Origin: Pedobacter rhodius | GTDB taxonomy: Bacteria; Bacteroidota; Bacteroidia; Sphingobacteriales; Sphingobacteriaceae | Direction of reading: 5' to 3' | Assembly: GCF_027213645.1 (NCBI RefSeq) | Contig: NZ_JAPWGL010000007.1 | Coordinates: forward strand, 1 to 64,000 | DNA: 64,000 nt | Part shown: piece after piece, positions 49,748-57,933 of the stretch | How positions within the stretch are numbered: the stretch's first letter is position 1 | Layout: every line of letters starts with the position of its first letter | Made by a program: the position numbers and the translations under genes | Notes under the pieces: model-generated | Told to the model about the DNA's origin: nothing | What the model saw: the letters and a program-made list of their open reading frames with translations, nothing else | Database searches by the model: none

Positions 49748-50092
49748 ATGGGAAACAAAGTAATAAATACACCATCAAAACTTAAAATCCGCACTGGAGA
49801 TTTAGTTAAAGTAATTGCAGGCGATTCAAAAGGTCAGCAAGGAAAAGTACTTTCAGTACAAATAGATAAAAACAGAGCCATTGTAGAAGGCATTAACTTA
49901 GTATCTAAACATACTAAACCAAATGCTGCAAATCCTAACGGTGGTATTATTAAAAAAGAAGCTGCTCTTCACATTTCTAACCTGATGTTGGTTGATCCAA
50001 AATCTGGTAAAGCTACCCGCGTAGGTCGTAAACTTAACGCAGATGGTAAATTGGTTAGAGTTGCTAAAATATCAGGAGAGGAGATTAAATAA
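49748..50092 (+). CDS. rplX: 50S ribosomal protein L24
   Basis: 114 residues. KOW motif: RTGDLVKVIAGDSKGQQGKV; then GINLVSKHTKPNAANPNGGI. Assembly-initiator protein near the tunnel exit. Stop overlaps the rplE start by one base. Confidence 0.97.
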   Translation: MGNKVINTPSKLKIRTGDLVKVIAGDSKGQQGKVLSVQIDKNRAIVEGINLVSKHTKPNAANPNGGIIKKEAALHISNLMLVDPKSGKATRVGRKLNADGKLVRVAKISGEEIK

Positions 50093-50658
50093 TGGCTACT
50101 ACACCAAGATTAAAAAGCAAATACAAAGAAGAAGTTGTAAGTGCATTAAAAGAAAAATTTCAGTACAAAACTGTAATGCAGGTTCCTAAATTGGAAAAAA
50201 TCTGTATTAATCAGGGAGTTGGTCGTTTTTCTGTAACGGATAAAAAGATTATGGATACCACAATCGTTGAGTTGACTACCATTACTGGTCAGCAAGCGGT
50301 TCCGGCACAATCTAAAAAGGATATTTCAAACTTTAAGTTACGTAAAGGTATGCCGGTAGGTGTACGTGTTACTTTACGCGATAATAATATGTATGAGTTC
50401 CTGGATCGTTTGATTTCTGTTGCGTTACCACGTATTCGTGATTTCAAAGGTATCAATGATAAAGGTTTTGATGGTAAAGGAAATTATACTTTAGGTGTAA
50501 CAGAGCAAATCATCTTCCCGGAGATTAATATCGATAAAATCAATAAAATTTTAGGTATGGATATAACTTTCGTAACTTCGGCAAAATCTGACGTTGAAGC
50601 TTTAGAGTTATTGAAGCAATTCGGATTACCATTTAAAAATCAAAAAACAGCAGAATAA
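50092..50658 (+). CDS. rplE: 50S ribosomal protein L5
   Basis: 188 residues. VPKLEKICINQGVGRF, DISNFKLRKGMPVGVRVTLR and GITEQ-like LGVTEQIIFPEINIDKI are the conserved parts. Binds 5S rRNA and contacts P-site tRNA. One-base overlaps on both sides. Confidence 0.98.
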   Translation: MATTPRLKSKYKEEVVSALKEKFQYKTVMQVPKLEKICINQGVGRFSVTDKKIMDTTIVELTTITGQQAVPAQSKKDISNFKLRKGMPVGVRVTLRDNNMYEFLDRLISVALPRIRDFKGINDKGFDGKGNYTLGVTEQIIFPEINIDKINKILGMDITFVTSAKSDVEALELLKQFGLPFKNQKTAE

Positions 50659-50927
50659 TGGCAAAAGAAGGTGTAAAAGCACGCGAAGTTAAGCGCCAAA
50701 AATTGGTAGCTAGATACGCTGAAAAACGTGCAGTTTTAAAAGCTGCGGGAGATTTCGAAGGTTTAGATAAATTACCTAAAAATTCATCTCCGGTACGTTT
50801 ACACAACCGTTGTAAGTTAACTGGTCGTCCACGTGGTTACATGCGTACCTTTGGTATTTCAAGGGTTACGTTCCGCCAAATGGCACTAGACGGTAAAATA
50901 CCAGGTGTTAAAAAAGCATCTTGGTAA
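50658..50927 (+). CDS. rpsN: 30S ribosomal protein S14, zinc-free long form
   Basis: 89 residues. The 3' part RLHNRCKLTGRPRGYMRTFG, ISRVTFRQMALDGKIPGVKK is typical. There is no CxxC pair, so this is the zinc-independent (C-minus) long form rather than the ~61-residue zinc type. A 151-base spacer with a palindrome follows before rpsH. Confidence 0.96.
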   Translation: MAKEGVKAREVKRQKLVARYAEKRAVLKAAGDFEGLDKLPKNSSPVRLHNRCKLTGRPRGYMRTFGISRVTFRQMALDGKIPGVKKASW

Positions 50928-50949
50928 TATAAAGTAGCTAGTACTGAGT

Positions 50950-50987
50950 ATCAAGTATCAAGACCGAATGGTTTCTTGATACTTGAT
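50950..50987. repeat. Palindrome ATCAAGTATCAAGA between rpsN and rpsH
   Basis: ATCAAGTATCAAGA (50950-50963) pairs perfectly over 14 bp with 50974-50987. It is a relative of the hairpin between fusA and rpsJ, with the same AGTATCAAGTATCAAGAC word. A third partial copy, TCTTGATACTAAA, follows at about 50995. Confidence 0.85.
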
Positions 50988-51078
50988 GCTTATGTCTTGA
51001 TACTAAAAAATGAATTTAACCGATAGCAGGTCCCACAGCAGGGTAGCAGAAGGAAACCACTATCAAAAACAATAAAAA

Positions 51079-51477
51079 ATGAATACAGATCCAATAGCAG
51101 ATTATTTAACAAGAGTAAGGAATGCCATTAAGGCCAACCACCGTGTTGTCGAAATTCCTGCATCAAACCTTAAAAAAGAAATTACAAAAGTTCTTTTCGA
51201 TAAAGGTTACATCGCGAACTATAAGTTTGAAGATACTACAGTTCAGGGCACTATTAAAATTGCTTTGAAATACAATCCGATTACTAAAGTTCCTGCTATT
51301 CGTACTTTGATGCGAATTAGTAAACCAGGTTTGAGAAACTATGCTGGTGTTGAAAATATGCCAAGAGTATTAAACGGTTTAGGTATCGCAATCTTATCTA
51401 CTTCTAAAGGTGTAATGACCGATAAAGAAGCAGCCAAATTAAATATTGGTGGTGAGGTATTGTGTCACGTTTATTAA
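51079..51477 (+). CDS. rpsH: 30S ribosomal protein S8
   Basis: 132 residues. MNTDPIADYLTRVRNAIKAN, then RISKPGLRNY and the C-terminal GLGIAILSTSKGVMTDKEA are conserved. In E. coli S8 represses the spc operon by binding mRNA near rplE; a matching site was not recognised here. Confidence 0.98.
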   Translation: MNTDPIADYLTRVRNAIKANHRVVEIPASNLKKEITKVLFDKGYIANYKFEDTTVQGTIKIALKYNPITKVPAIRTLMRISKPGLRNYAGVENMPRVLNGLGIAILSTSKGVMTDKEAAKLNIGGEVLCHVY

Positions 51478-51496
51478 TTATTAGGAGAACAGCACA

Positions 51497-52054
51497 ATGT
51501 CAAGAATAGGAAAAGCCCCAATTACAATCCCTTCAGGTGTTACAATTACCATATCTAAAGATAACGTAGTAACTGTAAAAGGCCCAAAAGGTGAATTAAC
51601 ACAAACAGTAGATTCAGATATCACTGTAAGTCAGGAAGATGGAATTTTATCAGTAAACCGTCCTTCAGAACAAAAGAAACACAAAGCATTACATGGTTTA
51701 TACCGTTCATTGCTTAACAATATGGTTATTGGTGTTACAGAAGGTTACAAATTAACTCAGGAATTAGTAGGTGTTGGTTACCGTGCTACAAACACAGGTA
51801 ATACATTAGACTTGGTTTTAGGTTATTCTCACCATTATGTATTTCAATTACCGGAAGAGATTAAAGTAACCACTTCATCAGAAAAAGGTCAGACACCTAA
51901 AATTATTTTAGAAAGTATTGACAAACAACTGATTGGACAAGTAGCAGCGAAAATCCGTTCGTTACGTGCACCAGAACCATATAAAGGTAAAGGTATCAAG
52001 TTTGTAGGTGAAGTATTAAGAAGAAAAGCAGGTAAATCAGCATCTAAAAAATAG
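51497..52054 (+). CDS. rplF: 50S ribosomal protein L6
   Basis: 185 residues with the duplicated L6 domains. SRIGKAPITIPSGV, ALHGLYRSLLNNMVIGVTEG and the C-terminal signature PEPYKGKGIKF are seen. AGGAG lies nine bases before the ATG, one of few Shine-Dalgarno-like sites in this window. Confidence 0.98.
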   Translation: MSRIGKAPITIPSGVTITISKDNVVTVKGPKGELTQTVDSDITVSQEDGILSVNRPSEQKKHKALHGLYRSLLNNMVIGVTEGYKLTQELVGVGYRATNTGNTLDLVLGYSHHYVFQLPEEIKVTTSSEKGQTPKIILESIDKQLIGQVAAKIRSLRAPEPYKGKGIKFVGEVLRRKAGKSASKK

Positions 52055-52059
52055 TAATC

Positions 52060-52413
52060 ATGGCAGGTAAAAAATTATCAAGAAGAGATCGTATTAAAAA
52101 AGGGATCAGAAAAAGACTTACCGGTTCAGAAGAACGTCCAAGGTTATCTGTATATAGAAGCAATAAAGGGATTTATGCGCAGGTAATTAATGATGTAACC
52201 GGTACAACAATAGCTTCAGCATCATCTTTATCAAAAGATTTTTCTGGAACAGGTAACAAAAGTGACCAATCCGTAGCAGTAGGCAAATTAGTTGCTGAAA
52301 AAGCAATTGCTGCTGGTGTTAAACAAGTTGTTTTCGATAGAAACGGCTATTTATACCACGGTCGTGTGAAATCGTTAGCAGAAGGTGCTCGCGAAGCTGG
52401 TTTAGTATTTTAA
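52060..52413 (+). CDS. rplR: 50S ribosomal protein L18
   Basis: 117 residues. RRDRIKKGIRKRLTGSEERP, RLSVYRSNKGIYAQVINDVT and DRNGYLYHGRVKSLAEGARE are conserved. 5S rRNA-binding protein of the central protuberance. Confidence 0.97.
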   Translation: MAGKKLSRRDRIKKGIRKRLTGSEERPRLSVYRSNKGIYAQVINDVTGTTIASASSLSKDFSGTGNKSDQSVAVGKLVAEKAIAAGVKQVVFDRNGYLYHGRVKSLAEGAREAGLVF

Positions 52414-52430
52414 TCTGAAGAAAAAGTAAG

Positions 52431-52949
52431 ATGTCAACTATTAATATAAAAAGAGTAAAAACCACCGATATCGAATTAAAGGATCGTTTGGTTAGTATAC
52501 AACGTGTTGCCAAAGTAACCAAAGGTGGTCGTACTTTCAGCTTCTCAGCAATTGTTGTTGTCGGAGATGAGAACGGTGTTGTTGGTTTCGGTTTAGGTAA
52601 AGCGAAAGAAGTAACTGAAGCAATTGCTAAAGGTGTGGATGATGCTAAAAAGAACTTGGTAAAAGTTCCAATTTTAAATGGTACTGTTCCTCACGAGCAA
52701 ATCGGTAAATTCTCAGGTGGTTTTGTTTTAATCAAACCAGCTGCAGTAGGTACCGGTGTAATTGCAGGTGGTGCAATGCGTGCGGTATTAGAGAGTGCTG
52801 GCGTTCATAACGTATTGGCGAAATCTAAAGGTTCATCAAATCCTCACAACGTGGTAAAAGCAACTGTTGATGCATTAACTAAAATGCGTGATGCTTATAC
52901 AGTAGCCCAAACCCGTGGTATCGATTTAAACAAAGTTTTTAACGGATAA
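52431..52949 (+). CDS. rpsE: 30S ribosomal protein S5
   Basis: 172 residues. The double-stranded RNA-binding N-domain contains RVAKVTKGGRTFSFSAIVVV and GVVGFGLGKAKEVTEAIAKG. The C-domain has AGGAMRAVLESAGVHNVLAK and GSSNPHNVVKATVDAL. Role in decoding accuracy and mRNA entry. Confidence 0.98.
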   Translation: MSTINIKRVKTTDIELKDRLVSIQRVAKVTKGGRTFSFSAIVVVGDENGVVGFGLGKAKEVTEAIAKGVDDAKKNLVKVPILNGTVPHEQIGKFSGGFVLIKPAAVGTGVIAGGAMRAVLESAGVHNVLAKSKGSSNPHNVVKATVDALTKMRDAYTVAQTRGIDLNKVFNG

Positions 52950-52953
52950 TATC

Positions 52954-53133
52954 ATGGCTAAGATCAAAATAACACAGGTAAAAAGCGTTATCGACAGAAG
53001 CGAGCGCCAAAAAAGAACCGTTCAGGCTTTAGGTTTATCTAAAATGAACCAAAGTGTTGAAGTAGAAGCTACACCACAAATTATTGGTATGGTTCGCAAA
53101 GTGAACCACTTAGTGGCTATCGAAGCAATTTAA
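52954..53133 (+). CDS. rpmD: 50S ribosomal protein L30
   Basis: 59 residues, short enough to be missed by length cut-offs. It reads MAKIKITQVKSVIDRSERQK, then TVQALGLSKMNQSVEVEATP and ends GMVRKVNHLVAIEAI, a complete L30. Four bases after rpsE, before a 104-base spacer with a hairpin. Confidence 0.96.
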   Translation: MAKIKITQVKSVIDRSERQKRTVQALGLSKMNQSVEVEATPQIIGMVRKVNHLVAIEAI

Positions 53134-53142
53134 TAAAAAAAT

Positions 53143-53178
53143 TAAAGCTGGTACAGACAAAAATCTGAACCAGCTTTA
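53143..53178. terminator. Hairpin between rpmD and rplO
   Basis: TAAAGCTGGT (53143-53152) pairs perfectly with ACCAGCTTTA (53169-53178), and CAGA/TCTG extend the stem inside. No U-run follows (TACATG), so it is more likely an attenuating or processing structure than a full stop. Confidence 0.5.
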
Positions 53179-53237
53179 TACATGTTTAATCGTTGTACCT
53201 GTTTAGTGAAAGCGAAGGGCAACACAAATTCAAAAAA

Positions 53238-53684
53238 ATGAATTTAAATACATTAAAACCTGCAAAAGGTTCTACAAAAAACAGTAAGAGAATTGGTCGT
53301 GGTACAGGTTCAGGCCGTGGTGGTACTTCAACCCGTGGTCACAAAGGTGCCGGTTCACGTTCTGGTCACTCTACTAAAATCGGTTTCGAAGGTGGTCAAA
53401 TGCCTTTACAACGTCGTGTACCTAAGGTTGGTTTCAAGCCAATTAACCGTACAGAATATGTTGGCGTAAACTTAGATGTTTTACAAGGTTTGGCAGAAAA
53501 ATTCAATTTAACTACAATTGATTTCGCTGCTTTACAAGAGCATGGTTTAGCTTCTAAAAATGACTTGGTAAAAGTTTTAGGTCGTGGCGAAGTAAAAGCA
53601 AAATTAGAAGTTACAGCACATGCGTTTTCTGCAACCGCACAAAAAGCTATTGAAGCAGCAGGTGGTTCAATTGTAAAATTGTAA
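53238..53684 (+). CDS. rplO: 50S ribosomal protein L15
   Basis: 148 residues from MNLNTLKPAKGSTKNSKRIG. The frame is open for 15 more codons upstream, but those overlap the spacer and are not family sequence. GRGTGSGRGGTSTRGHKGAG and FEGGQMPLQRRVPKVGFKP are signatures. Confidence 0.97.
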   Translation: MNLNTLKPAKGSTKNSKRIGRGTGSGRGGTSTRGHKGAGSRSGHSTKIGFEGGQMPLQRRVPKVGFKPINRTEYVGVNLDVLQGLAEKFNLTTIDFAALQEHGLASKNDLVKVLGRGEVKAKLEVTAHAFSATAQKAIEAAGGSIVKL

Positions 53685-53691
53685 TTATTAA

Positions 53692-55038
53692 ATGAAGAAG
53701 CTATTTACTACTTTAAGTAATATCTGGAAAATTCAGGAATTAAAAGAGCGTATATTATTTACGGTCATGATTCTTTTGGTATACCGTTTCGTATCTCACG
53801 TGGTTTTACCAGGTGTAGATCCATCAGCTTTAGGCGCTAACGAAAAGTCAGGTATCTTAGGCTTACTAGATATGTTTGCCGGAGGTTCTTTCTCTCGTGT
53901 TTCTATTTTGGCTTTAGGGGTAATGCCTTATATCTCTGCATCGATTGTGGTGCAACTATTAGGTATTGCTGTTCCGACTTTCCAAAAAATGCAGAAAGAA
54001 GGTGAAAGTGGTAGAAAAAAACTGAACCAGATTACACGTTATTTAACGGTAGCCATCACGATTGTTCAATCGGTTGGCTATGTTAAAACACAAGTGCCGG
54101 CAGAAGCAATTTTGCCTGTAATGAGTCAAACGATGTTTTATGTCGTATCTACATTTGTATTAACAGCAGGTACATTATTCGTAATGTGGCTTGGTGAAAA
54201 AATTACAGATAAAGGTATTGGCAACGGTACATCTTTGATTATCATGACTGGTATCATTGCTCGTTTACCTCAGGCAATTAGTCAGGAATTTTCTGATAAA
54301 GTTGGTGCGGCAAGTACAGGTGGTGGTCCGGTTGCGTTAGTATTGGAAGTTGTTGCCTTATTTGCGATTGTGATGTTTACTATTTTAATCGTGCAAGGGG
54401 TTCGTAAGGTGCCTGTGCAATACGCAAAGAAGATAGTTGGCAATCGTCAATTTGGTGGTGTACGTCAGTACATTCCGTTAAAGGTTAATGCAGCAGGTGT
54501 AATGCCAATCATTTTCGCTCAGGCATTAATGTTTATTCCGGGTGCTTTAATCCAATTTGTCCCGTCATTACAGGGTTCGTGGTTAATCCAATTCAGTAAC
54601 ACAACATCGCTAGCATATAGCTTAACTTTTGCTTTCTTAATTATCGCATTTACTTTCTTCTATACAGCAATTACTGTAAATCCAACTCAAATGAGTGATG
54701 ATATGAAGAAAAACGGTGGTTTTATACCAGGTGTTAAACCTGGCTTTGCAACATCAACTTTTATTGATGATGTAATTTCTAAAATTACTTTTCCAGGTGC
54801 TGTATTTTTAGCAATTATTGCTGTATTGCCTTCGATAGCCGTTAAATTTGGTATTAAACAAGAGTTTGCTCATTTCTTTGGTGGTACATCGTTACTAATC
54901 TTAGTGGGTGTTGTTTTGGATACTTTACAACAAATTGAAAGTTATCTGTTAATGCGTCATTACGACGGTTTGATGAAAACGGGTCGTGTTACAGGCAGAA
55001 CAGGTGTTCCGGCAGCGAGCAGCAACGCAGCGTTGTAA
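53692..55038 (+). CDS. secY: Protein translocase subunit SecY
   Basis: 448 residues with ten membrane helices, the Sec channel. The plug and TM2 region reads GILGLLDMFAGGSFSRVSIL, then ALGVMPYISASIVVQLL. Cytoplasmic loops needed for SecA contact contain GVRKVPVQYAKK and PTQMSDDMKKNGGFIPGVKP. Seven bases after rplO, as in most bacteria. Confidence 0.98.
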   Translation: MKKLFTTLSNIWKIQELKERILFTVMILLVYRFVSHVVLPGVDPSALGANEKSGILGLLDMFAGGSFSRVSILALGVMPYISASIVVQLLGIAVPTFQKMQKEGESGRKKLNQITRYLTVAITIVQSVGYVKTQVPAEAILPVMSQTMFYVVSTFVLTAGTLFVMWLGEKITDKGIGNGTSLIIMTGIIARLPQAISQEFSDKVGAASTGGGPVALVLEVVALFAIVMFTILIVQGVRKVPVQYAKKIVGNRQFGGVRQYIPLKVNAAGVMPIIFAQALMFIPGALIQFVPSLQGSWLIQFSNTTSLAYSLTFAFLIIAFTFFYTAITVNPTQMSDDMKKNGGFIPGVKPGFATSTFIDDVISKITFPGAVFLAIIAVLPSIAVKFGIKQEFAHFFGGTSLLILVGVVLDTLQQIESYLLMRHYDGLMKTGRVTGRTGVPAASSNAAL

Positions 55039-55067
55039 TTTAAGAATTATTGAATTTTGAATAATAG

Positions 55068-55103
55068 AATGAGTGAACGTCAGCAACTGGTGGTTCACTC
55101 ATT
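55068..55103. repeat. Hairpin between secY and map
   Basis: AATGAGTGAAC (55068-55078) pairs perfectly over 11 bp with GTTCACTCATT (55093-55103). A/T-rich flanks with TTGAATTTTGAAT and ATTCAAAA echo each other. No U-run. Confidence 0.6.
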
Positions 55104-55133
55104 TAAAATTCATACATTCAAAACTAAAGATGA

Positions 55134-55928
55134 ATGTCTAAAATTTATTACAAATCTCTCGAAGAGATAGAGTTAATAAGGGAAAGTTCTCTTTTGGTTT
55201 CGAAAACATTGGCGGAAGTAGCTAAAATTATCGGACCCGGAGTTACAACAAATCAATTGGATAAACTTGCTTACGAGTTTATGAGTGATAACGGCGCAAT
55301 TCCGGCATTCTTAAACTATAATGGTTTTCCTTATTCTTTATGCATATCGCCAAATGAACAGGTTGTTCATGGTTTCCCGAGCGATTACGTAATTAAAGAA
55401 GGCGATTTAATTTCAGTTGACTGTGGTGTAATCAAAAACAATTATTTCGGCGATTCAGCATATACCTTTTCAATAGGTGAGATAGATGCTGAAAAGCAGA
55501 AGCTGGTAGAGGTTACAAAAAAATGCCTTGAATTGGCTATTGAAAAAGCAGTTTCCGGGATGCGAGTTGGTGATGTCGGGTTTGCCGTGCAACAGCATGC
55601 AGAAGCAAACGGATTTGGTGTGGTAAGAGAGCTTGTAGGTCATGGTGTAGGTGTAAAACTTCATGAAAAACCGGAAGTTCCGAATTATGGAAAACGCGGT
55701 AGCGGACCAAAACTTGAAGAAGGAATGGTTATCGCAATTGAGCCGATGATTAACGCAGGCGTTGCAGGCGTTAAATTTCATAGTGACGGCTGGACAGTTA
55801 CCAGCAAGGATAATAAACCTTCAGCACATTTTGAACATACAGTAGCGATTAAAAAGGGCCAGGCAGATGTTTTATCGACCTTTTCTATAATAGAAGAAGT
55901 TTTACAACAAAAAAAAATAAATAATTAA
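55134..55928 (+). CDS. map: Type I methionine aminopeptidase
   Basis: 264 residues. Removes the initiator Met. The metal-ligand set is visible: D in VDCGVI, D in NNYFGDSAYTF, H in VGHGVGVKLHE, E in IAIEPMI and E in FEHTVA; the substrate-side His is in VVHGFP. No N-terminal zinc or SH3 extension, so type Ia. It sits between secY and infA as in many genomes. Confidence 0.97.
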   Translation: MSKIYYKSLEEIELIRESSLLVSKTLAEVAKIIGPGVTTNQLDKLAYEFMSDNGAIPAFLNYNGFPYSLCISPNEQVVHGFPSDYVIKEGDLISVDCGVIKNNYFGDSAYTFSIGEIDAEKQKLVEVTKKCLELAIEKAVSGMRVGDVGFAVQQHAEANGFGVVRELVGHGVGVKLHEKPEVPNYGKRGSGPKLEEGMVIAIEPMINAGVAGVKFHSDGWTVTSKDNKPSAHFEHTVAIKKGQADVLSTFSIIEEVLQQKKINN

Positions 55929-55939
55929 AATTTTTTATT

Positions 55940-55947
55940 TAATTTTG
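55940..55947 (+). promoter_or_regulatory. Possible internal promoter box before infA
   Basis: TAATTTTG, an exact TAnnTTTG match, 44 bases before the infA ATG and just past the map stop. No TTTG at the proper upstream spacing, so weak on its own. Confidence 0.4.
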
Positions 55948-55991
55948 CAACCCTGTTTAGAAGCAGCTAATTAAGTAACAATCAATAAAAT

Positions 55992-56210
55992 ATGGCTAAA
56001 CAAGCCTCAATTGAACAAGACGGAGTAATAAGAGAAGCATTATCCAATGCGATGTTCAGAGTAGAACTCGAGAACGGGCATGAGATTATTGCGCACATTT
56101 CGGGAAAGATGCGGATGCACTACATCAAAATTCTTCCTGGTGATAAAGTAAAACTAGAGATGTCGCCGTATGATTTAACAAAAGGCCGCATCACTTATAG
56201 ATACAAATAA
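55992..56210 (+). CDS. infA: Translation initiation factor IF-1
   Basis: 72 residues, exact family length, a single OB fold: VIREALSNAMFRVELENGHE, IIAHISGKMRMHYIKILPGD and YDLTKGRITYRYK. Blocks the 30S A site during initiation. rpmJ starts one base after its stop. Confidence 0.98.
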   Translation: MAKQASIEQDGVIREALSNAMFRVELENGHEIIAHISGKMRMHYIKILPGDKVKLEMSPYDLTKGRITYRYK

Positions 56211-56211
56211 A

Positions 56212-56328
56212 ATGAAAGTTAGATCATCAATTAAAAAACGTAGCGCTGATTGTAAGATTATTCGCCGTAAAGGTAAACTTTACGTGATTAACAAGAAAAA
56301 TCCTAAATACAAGCAACGTCAGGGGTAA
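56212..56328 (+). CDS. rpmJ: 50S ribosomal protein L36, zinc-free form
   Basis: 38 residues: MKVRSSIKKRSADCKIIRRK then GKLYVINKKNPKYKQRQG. The usual C-C-C-H zinc ligands are reduced to one Cys (C14); the others are Ser, Asn and Tyr. It is therefore the C-minus type, which saves zinc. Directly follows infA. Confidence 0.95.
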   Translation: MKVRSSIKKRSADCKIIRRKGKLYVINKKNPKYKQRQG

Positions 56329-56397
56329 TTTAAAATATTGTAATCAACCGTACAACGGTGGCCCGCCGTTCGGAATTACTACAAAAAATTAATAAAT

Positions 56398-56775
56398 ATG
56401 GCAAGGATTTCAGGTATTGATTTACCAAGAAACAAAAGAGGAGAGATTGGTTTAACCTATATCTACGGTATTGGTAAAACAACTGCACAACGTATTTTAA
56501 CTACTGCAGGTATCGATTTCAACAAAAAAGTGCAAGATTGGTCTGATGATGAGTTATCGGCAATCCGTACGATGATTAACGATGAGATTAAAGTAGAAGG
56601 TGCTTTACGCTCTGAGGTTCAGTTAAACATTAAACGTTTAATGGATATCGGTTGTTACCGCGGTTTACGTCACAGAAAAGGTTTGCCTTCTCGTGGTCAG
56701 CGTACTAAAAATAACTCACGTACTCGTAAGGGTAAGAGAAAAACAGTTGCTAACAAGAAAAAAGCTACTAAATAG
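56398..56775 (+). CDS. rpsM: 30S ribosomal protein S13
   Basis: 125 residues. RISGIDLPRNKRGEIGLTYI, helix-two-turn-helix GIGKTTAQRIL, and RGLRHRKGLPSRGQRTKNNS near the tRNA-contacting tail. Forms bridge B1 with L5. A Lys-rich C-terminus follows. Confidence 0.98.
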   Translation: MARISGIDLPRNKRGEIGLTYIYGIGKTTAQRILTTAGIDFNKKVQDWSDDELSAIRTMINDEIKVEGALRSEVQLNIKRLMDIGCYRGLRHRKGLPSRGQRTKNNSRTRKGKRKTVANKKKATK

Positions 56776-56795
56776 AAAGTAGATTTCAGATGTTA

Positions 56796-56842
56796 GATTT
56801 ACGAATTACGATTGTTAGTTCCCAAATCTAAAATCGTAAATC
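56796..56842. repeat. Inverted repeat between rpsM and rpsK
   Basis: GATTTACGA (56796-56804) is mirrored by TCGTAAATC (56834-56842) across a loop with further TTACGATT/AAATCGTAA similarity. It lies in the 87-base spacer. Confidence 0.5.
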
Positions 56843-56862
56843 AAAAATCGATAAATAAGAAA

Positions 56863-57252
56863 ATGGCTAAGAGTAAAAAAGTAACAAAAAAACGTATCGT
56901 TGTAATTGAGTCTGTTGGTCAGGCGCATATCAATGCTACTTTCAACAACATTATCGTTACCTTAACAAACAACAACGGACAGACTATTTCCTGGTCTTCT
57001 GCTGGTAAAATGGGCTTTAAAGGTTCTAAAAAGAACACACCGTATGCAGCTGGTCAGGCCGCTTCAGATTGCGGTAAAGTAGCATTTGATTTAGGCTTAC
57101 GTAAGGTTGAAGTATTTGTAAAAGGTCCGGGTTCAGGTCGTGAATCTGCAATCAGAACTTTGCAAGTAGCAGGTATCGAAGTAACATCTATTAAAGATAT
57201 TACACCACTTCCTCACAACGGATGTCGTCCTCCTAAAAAGAGAAGAGTTTAA
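56863..57252 (+). CDS. rpsK: 30S ribosomal protein S11
   Basis: 129 residues from MAKSKKVTKKRIVVIESVGQ; the open frame upstream crosses the repeat-bearing spacer and is not used. AHINATFNNIIVTLTNNNGQ, GQAASDCGKVAFDLGLRKVE and the C-terminal LPHNGCRPPKKRRV are conserved. Platform protein at the mRNA exit. Confidence 0.97.
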   Translation: MAKSKKVTKKRIVVIESVGQAHINATFNNIIVTLTNNNGQTISWSSAGKMGFKGSKKNTPYAAGQAASDCGKVAFDLGLRKVEVFVKGPGSGRESAIRTLQVAGIEVTSIKDITPLPHNGCRPPKKRRV

Positions 57253-57313
57253 TTAATTTTAAAGCTAAGAATCTCCAGCTACAGGTTGGATGATACTTTA
57301 AAACAGAAAAAAA

Positions 57314-57922
57314 ATGGCAAGATATACAGGCCCAAAATCAAAAATCGCCCGTAAATTCAGAGAACCAATCTTCGGTCCTGATAAGGTGTTAGACAGAAAA
57401 AATTATCCTCCTGGGCAACATGGCTCATCAAAAAGAAGAGGAAAACAATCTGAGTATGCTATCCAGTTAATGGAGAAACAAAAAGTAAAATATACTTATG
57501 GTGTATTAGAAAAGCAGTTCAGTAACTTATTTAAAAAAGCATCTTCACGTGCAGGTATCACAGGTGATAACTTACTTCAATTATTAGAAGCACGTTTAGA
57601 CAACACGGTTTACCGTTTAGGTATTGCAACAACCCGTTCTGGTGCACGCCAGTTAGTTAGCCATAAACACGTAACTGTGAATGGTGAAGTTGTAAATATC
57701 CCTTCATATCAGTTAAAAGCTGGTGATGTTGTTGCGGTTCGTGAGAAATCAAAATCTTTAGAATCAATCAGTAACTCAGTTGCAGGCAGAACAATTAATA
57801 AGTTTGCCTGGTTAGAGTGGAACGCTGGCGAGTTAACCGGTAAGTTCTTAACTTATCCTCAACGCGACGAGATTCCTGAAAACATTAAGGAAAACTTAAT
57901 CATCGAGTTATACTCAAAGTAA
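57314..57922 (+). CDS. rpsD: 30S ribosomal protein S4
   Basis: 202 residues. ARYTGPKSKIARKFREPIFG, then the S4 RNA-binding domain (LEARLDNTVYRLGIATTRSG; ARQLVSHKHVTVNGEVVNIP). No Cys-type zinc knuckle in the N-terminal part, so another zinc-free variant. Followed by a terminator-like hairpin before rpoA. In E. coli S4 represses the alpha operon. Confidence 0.98.
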   Translation: MARYTGPKSKIARKFREPIFGPDKVLDRKNYPPGQHGSSKRRGKQSEYAIQLMEKQKVKYTYGVLEKQFSNLFKKASSRAGITGDNLLQLLEARLDNTVYRLGIATTRSGARQLVSHKHVTVNGEVVNIPSYQLKAGDVVAVREKSKSLESISNSVAGRTINKFAWLEWNAGELTGKFLTYPQRDEIPENIKENLIIELYSK

Positions 57923-57933
57923 TAAATAATACA

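Noticed and set aside
56812..56862. Longer N-terminus of S11
   Set aside because: It crosses the repeat in the spacer; S11 begins at MAKSKK.
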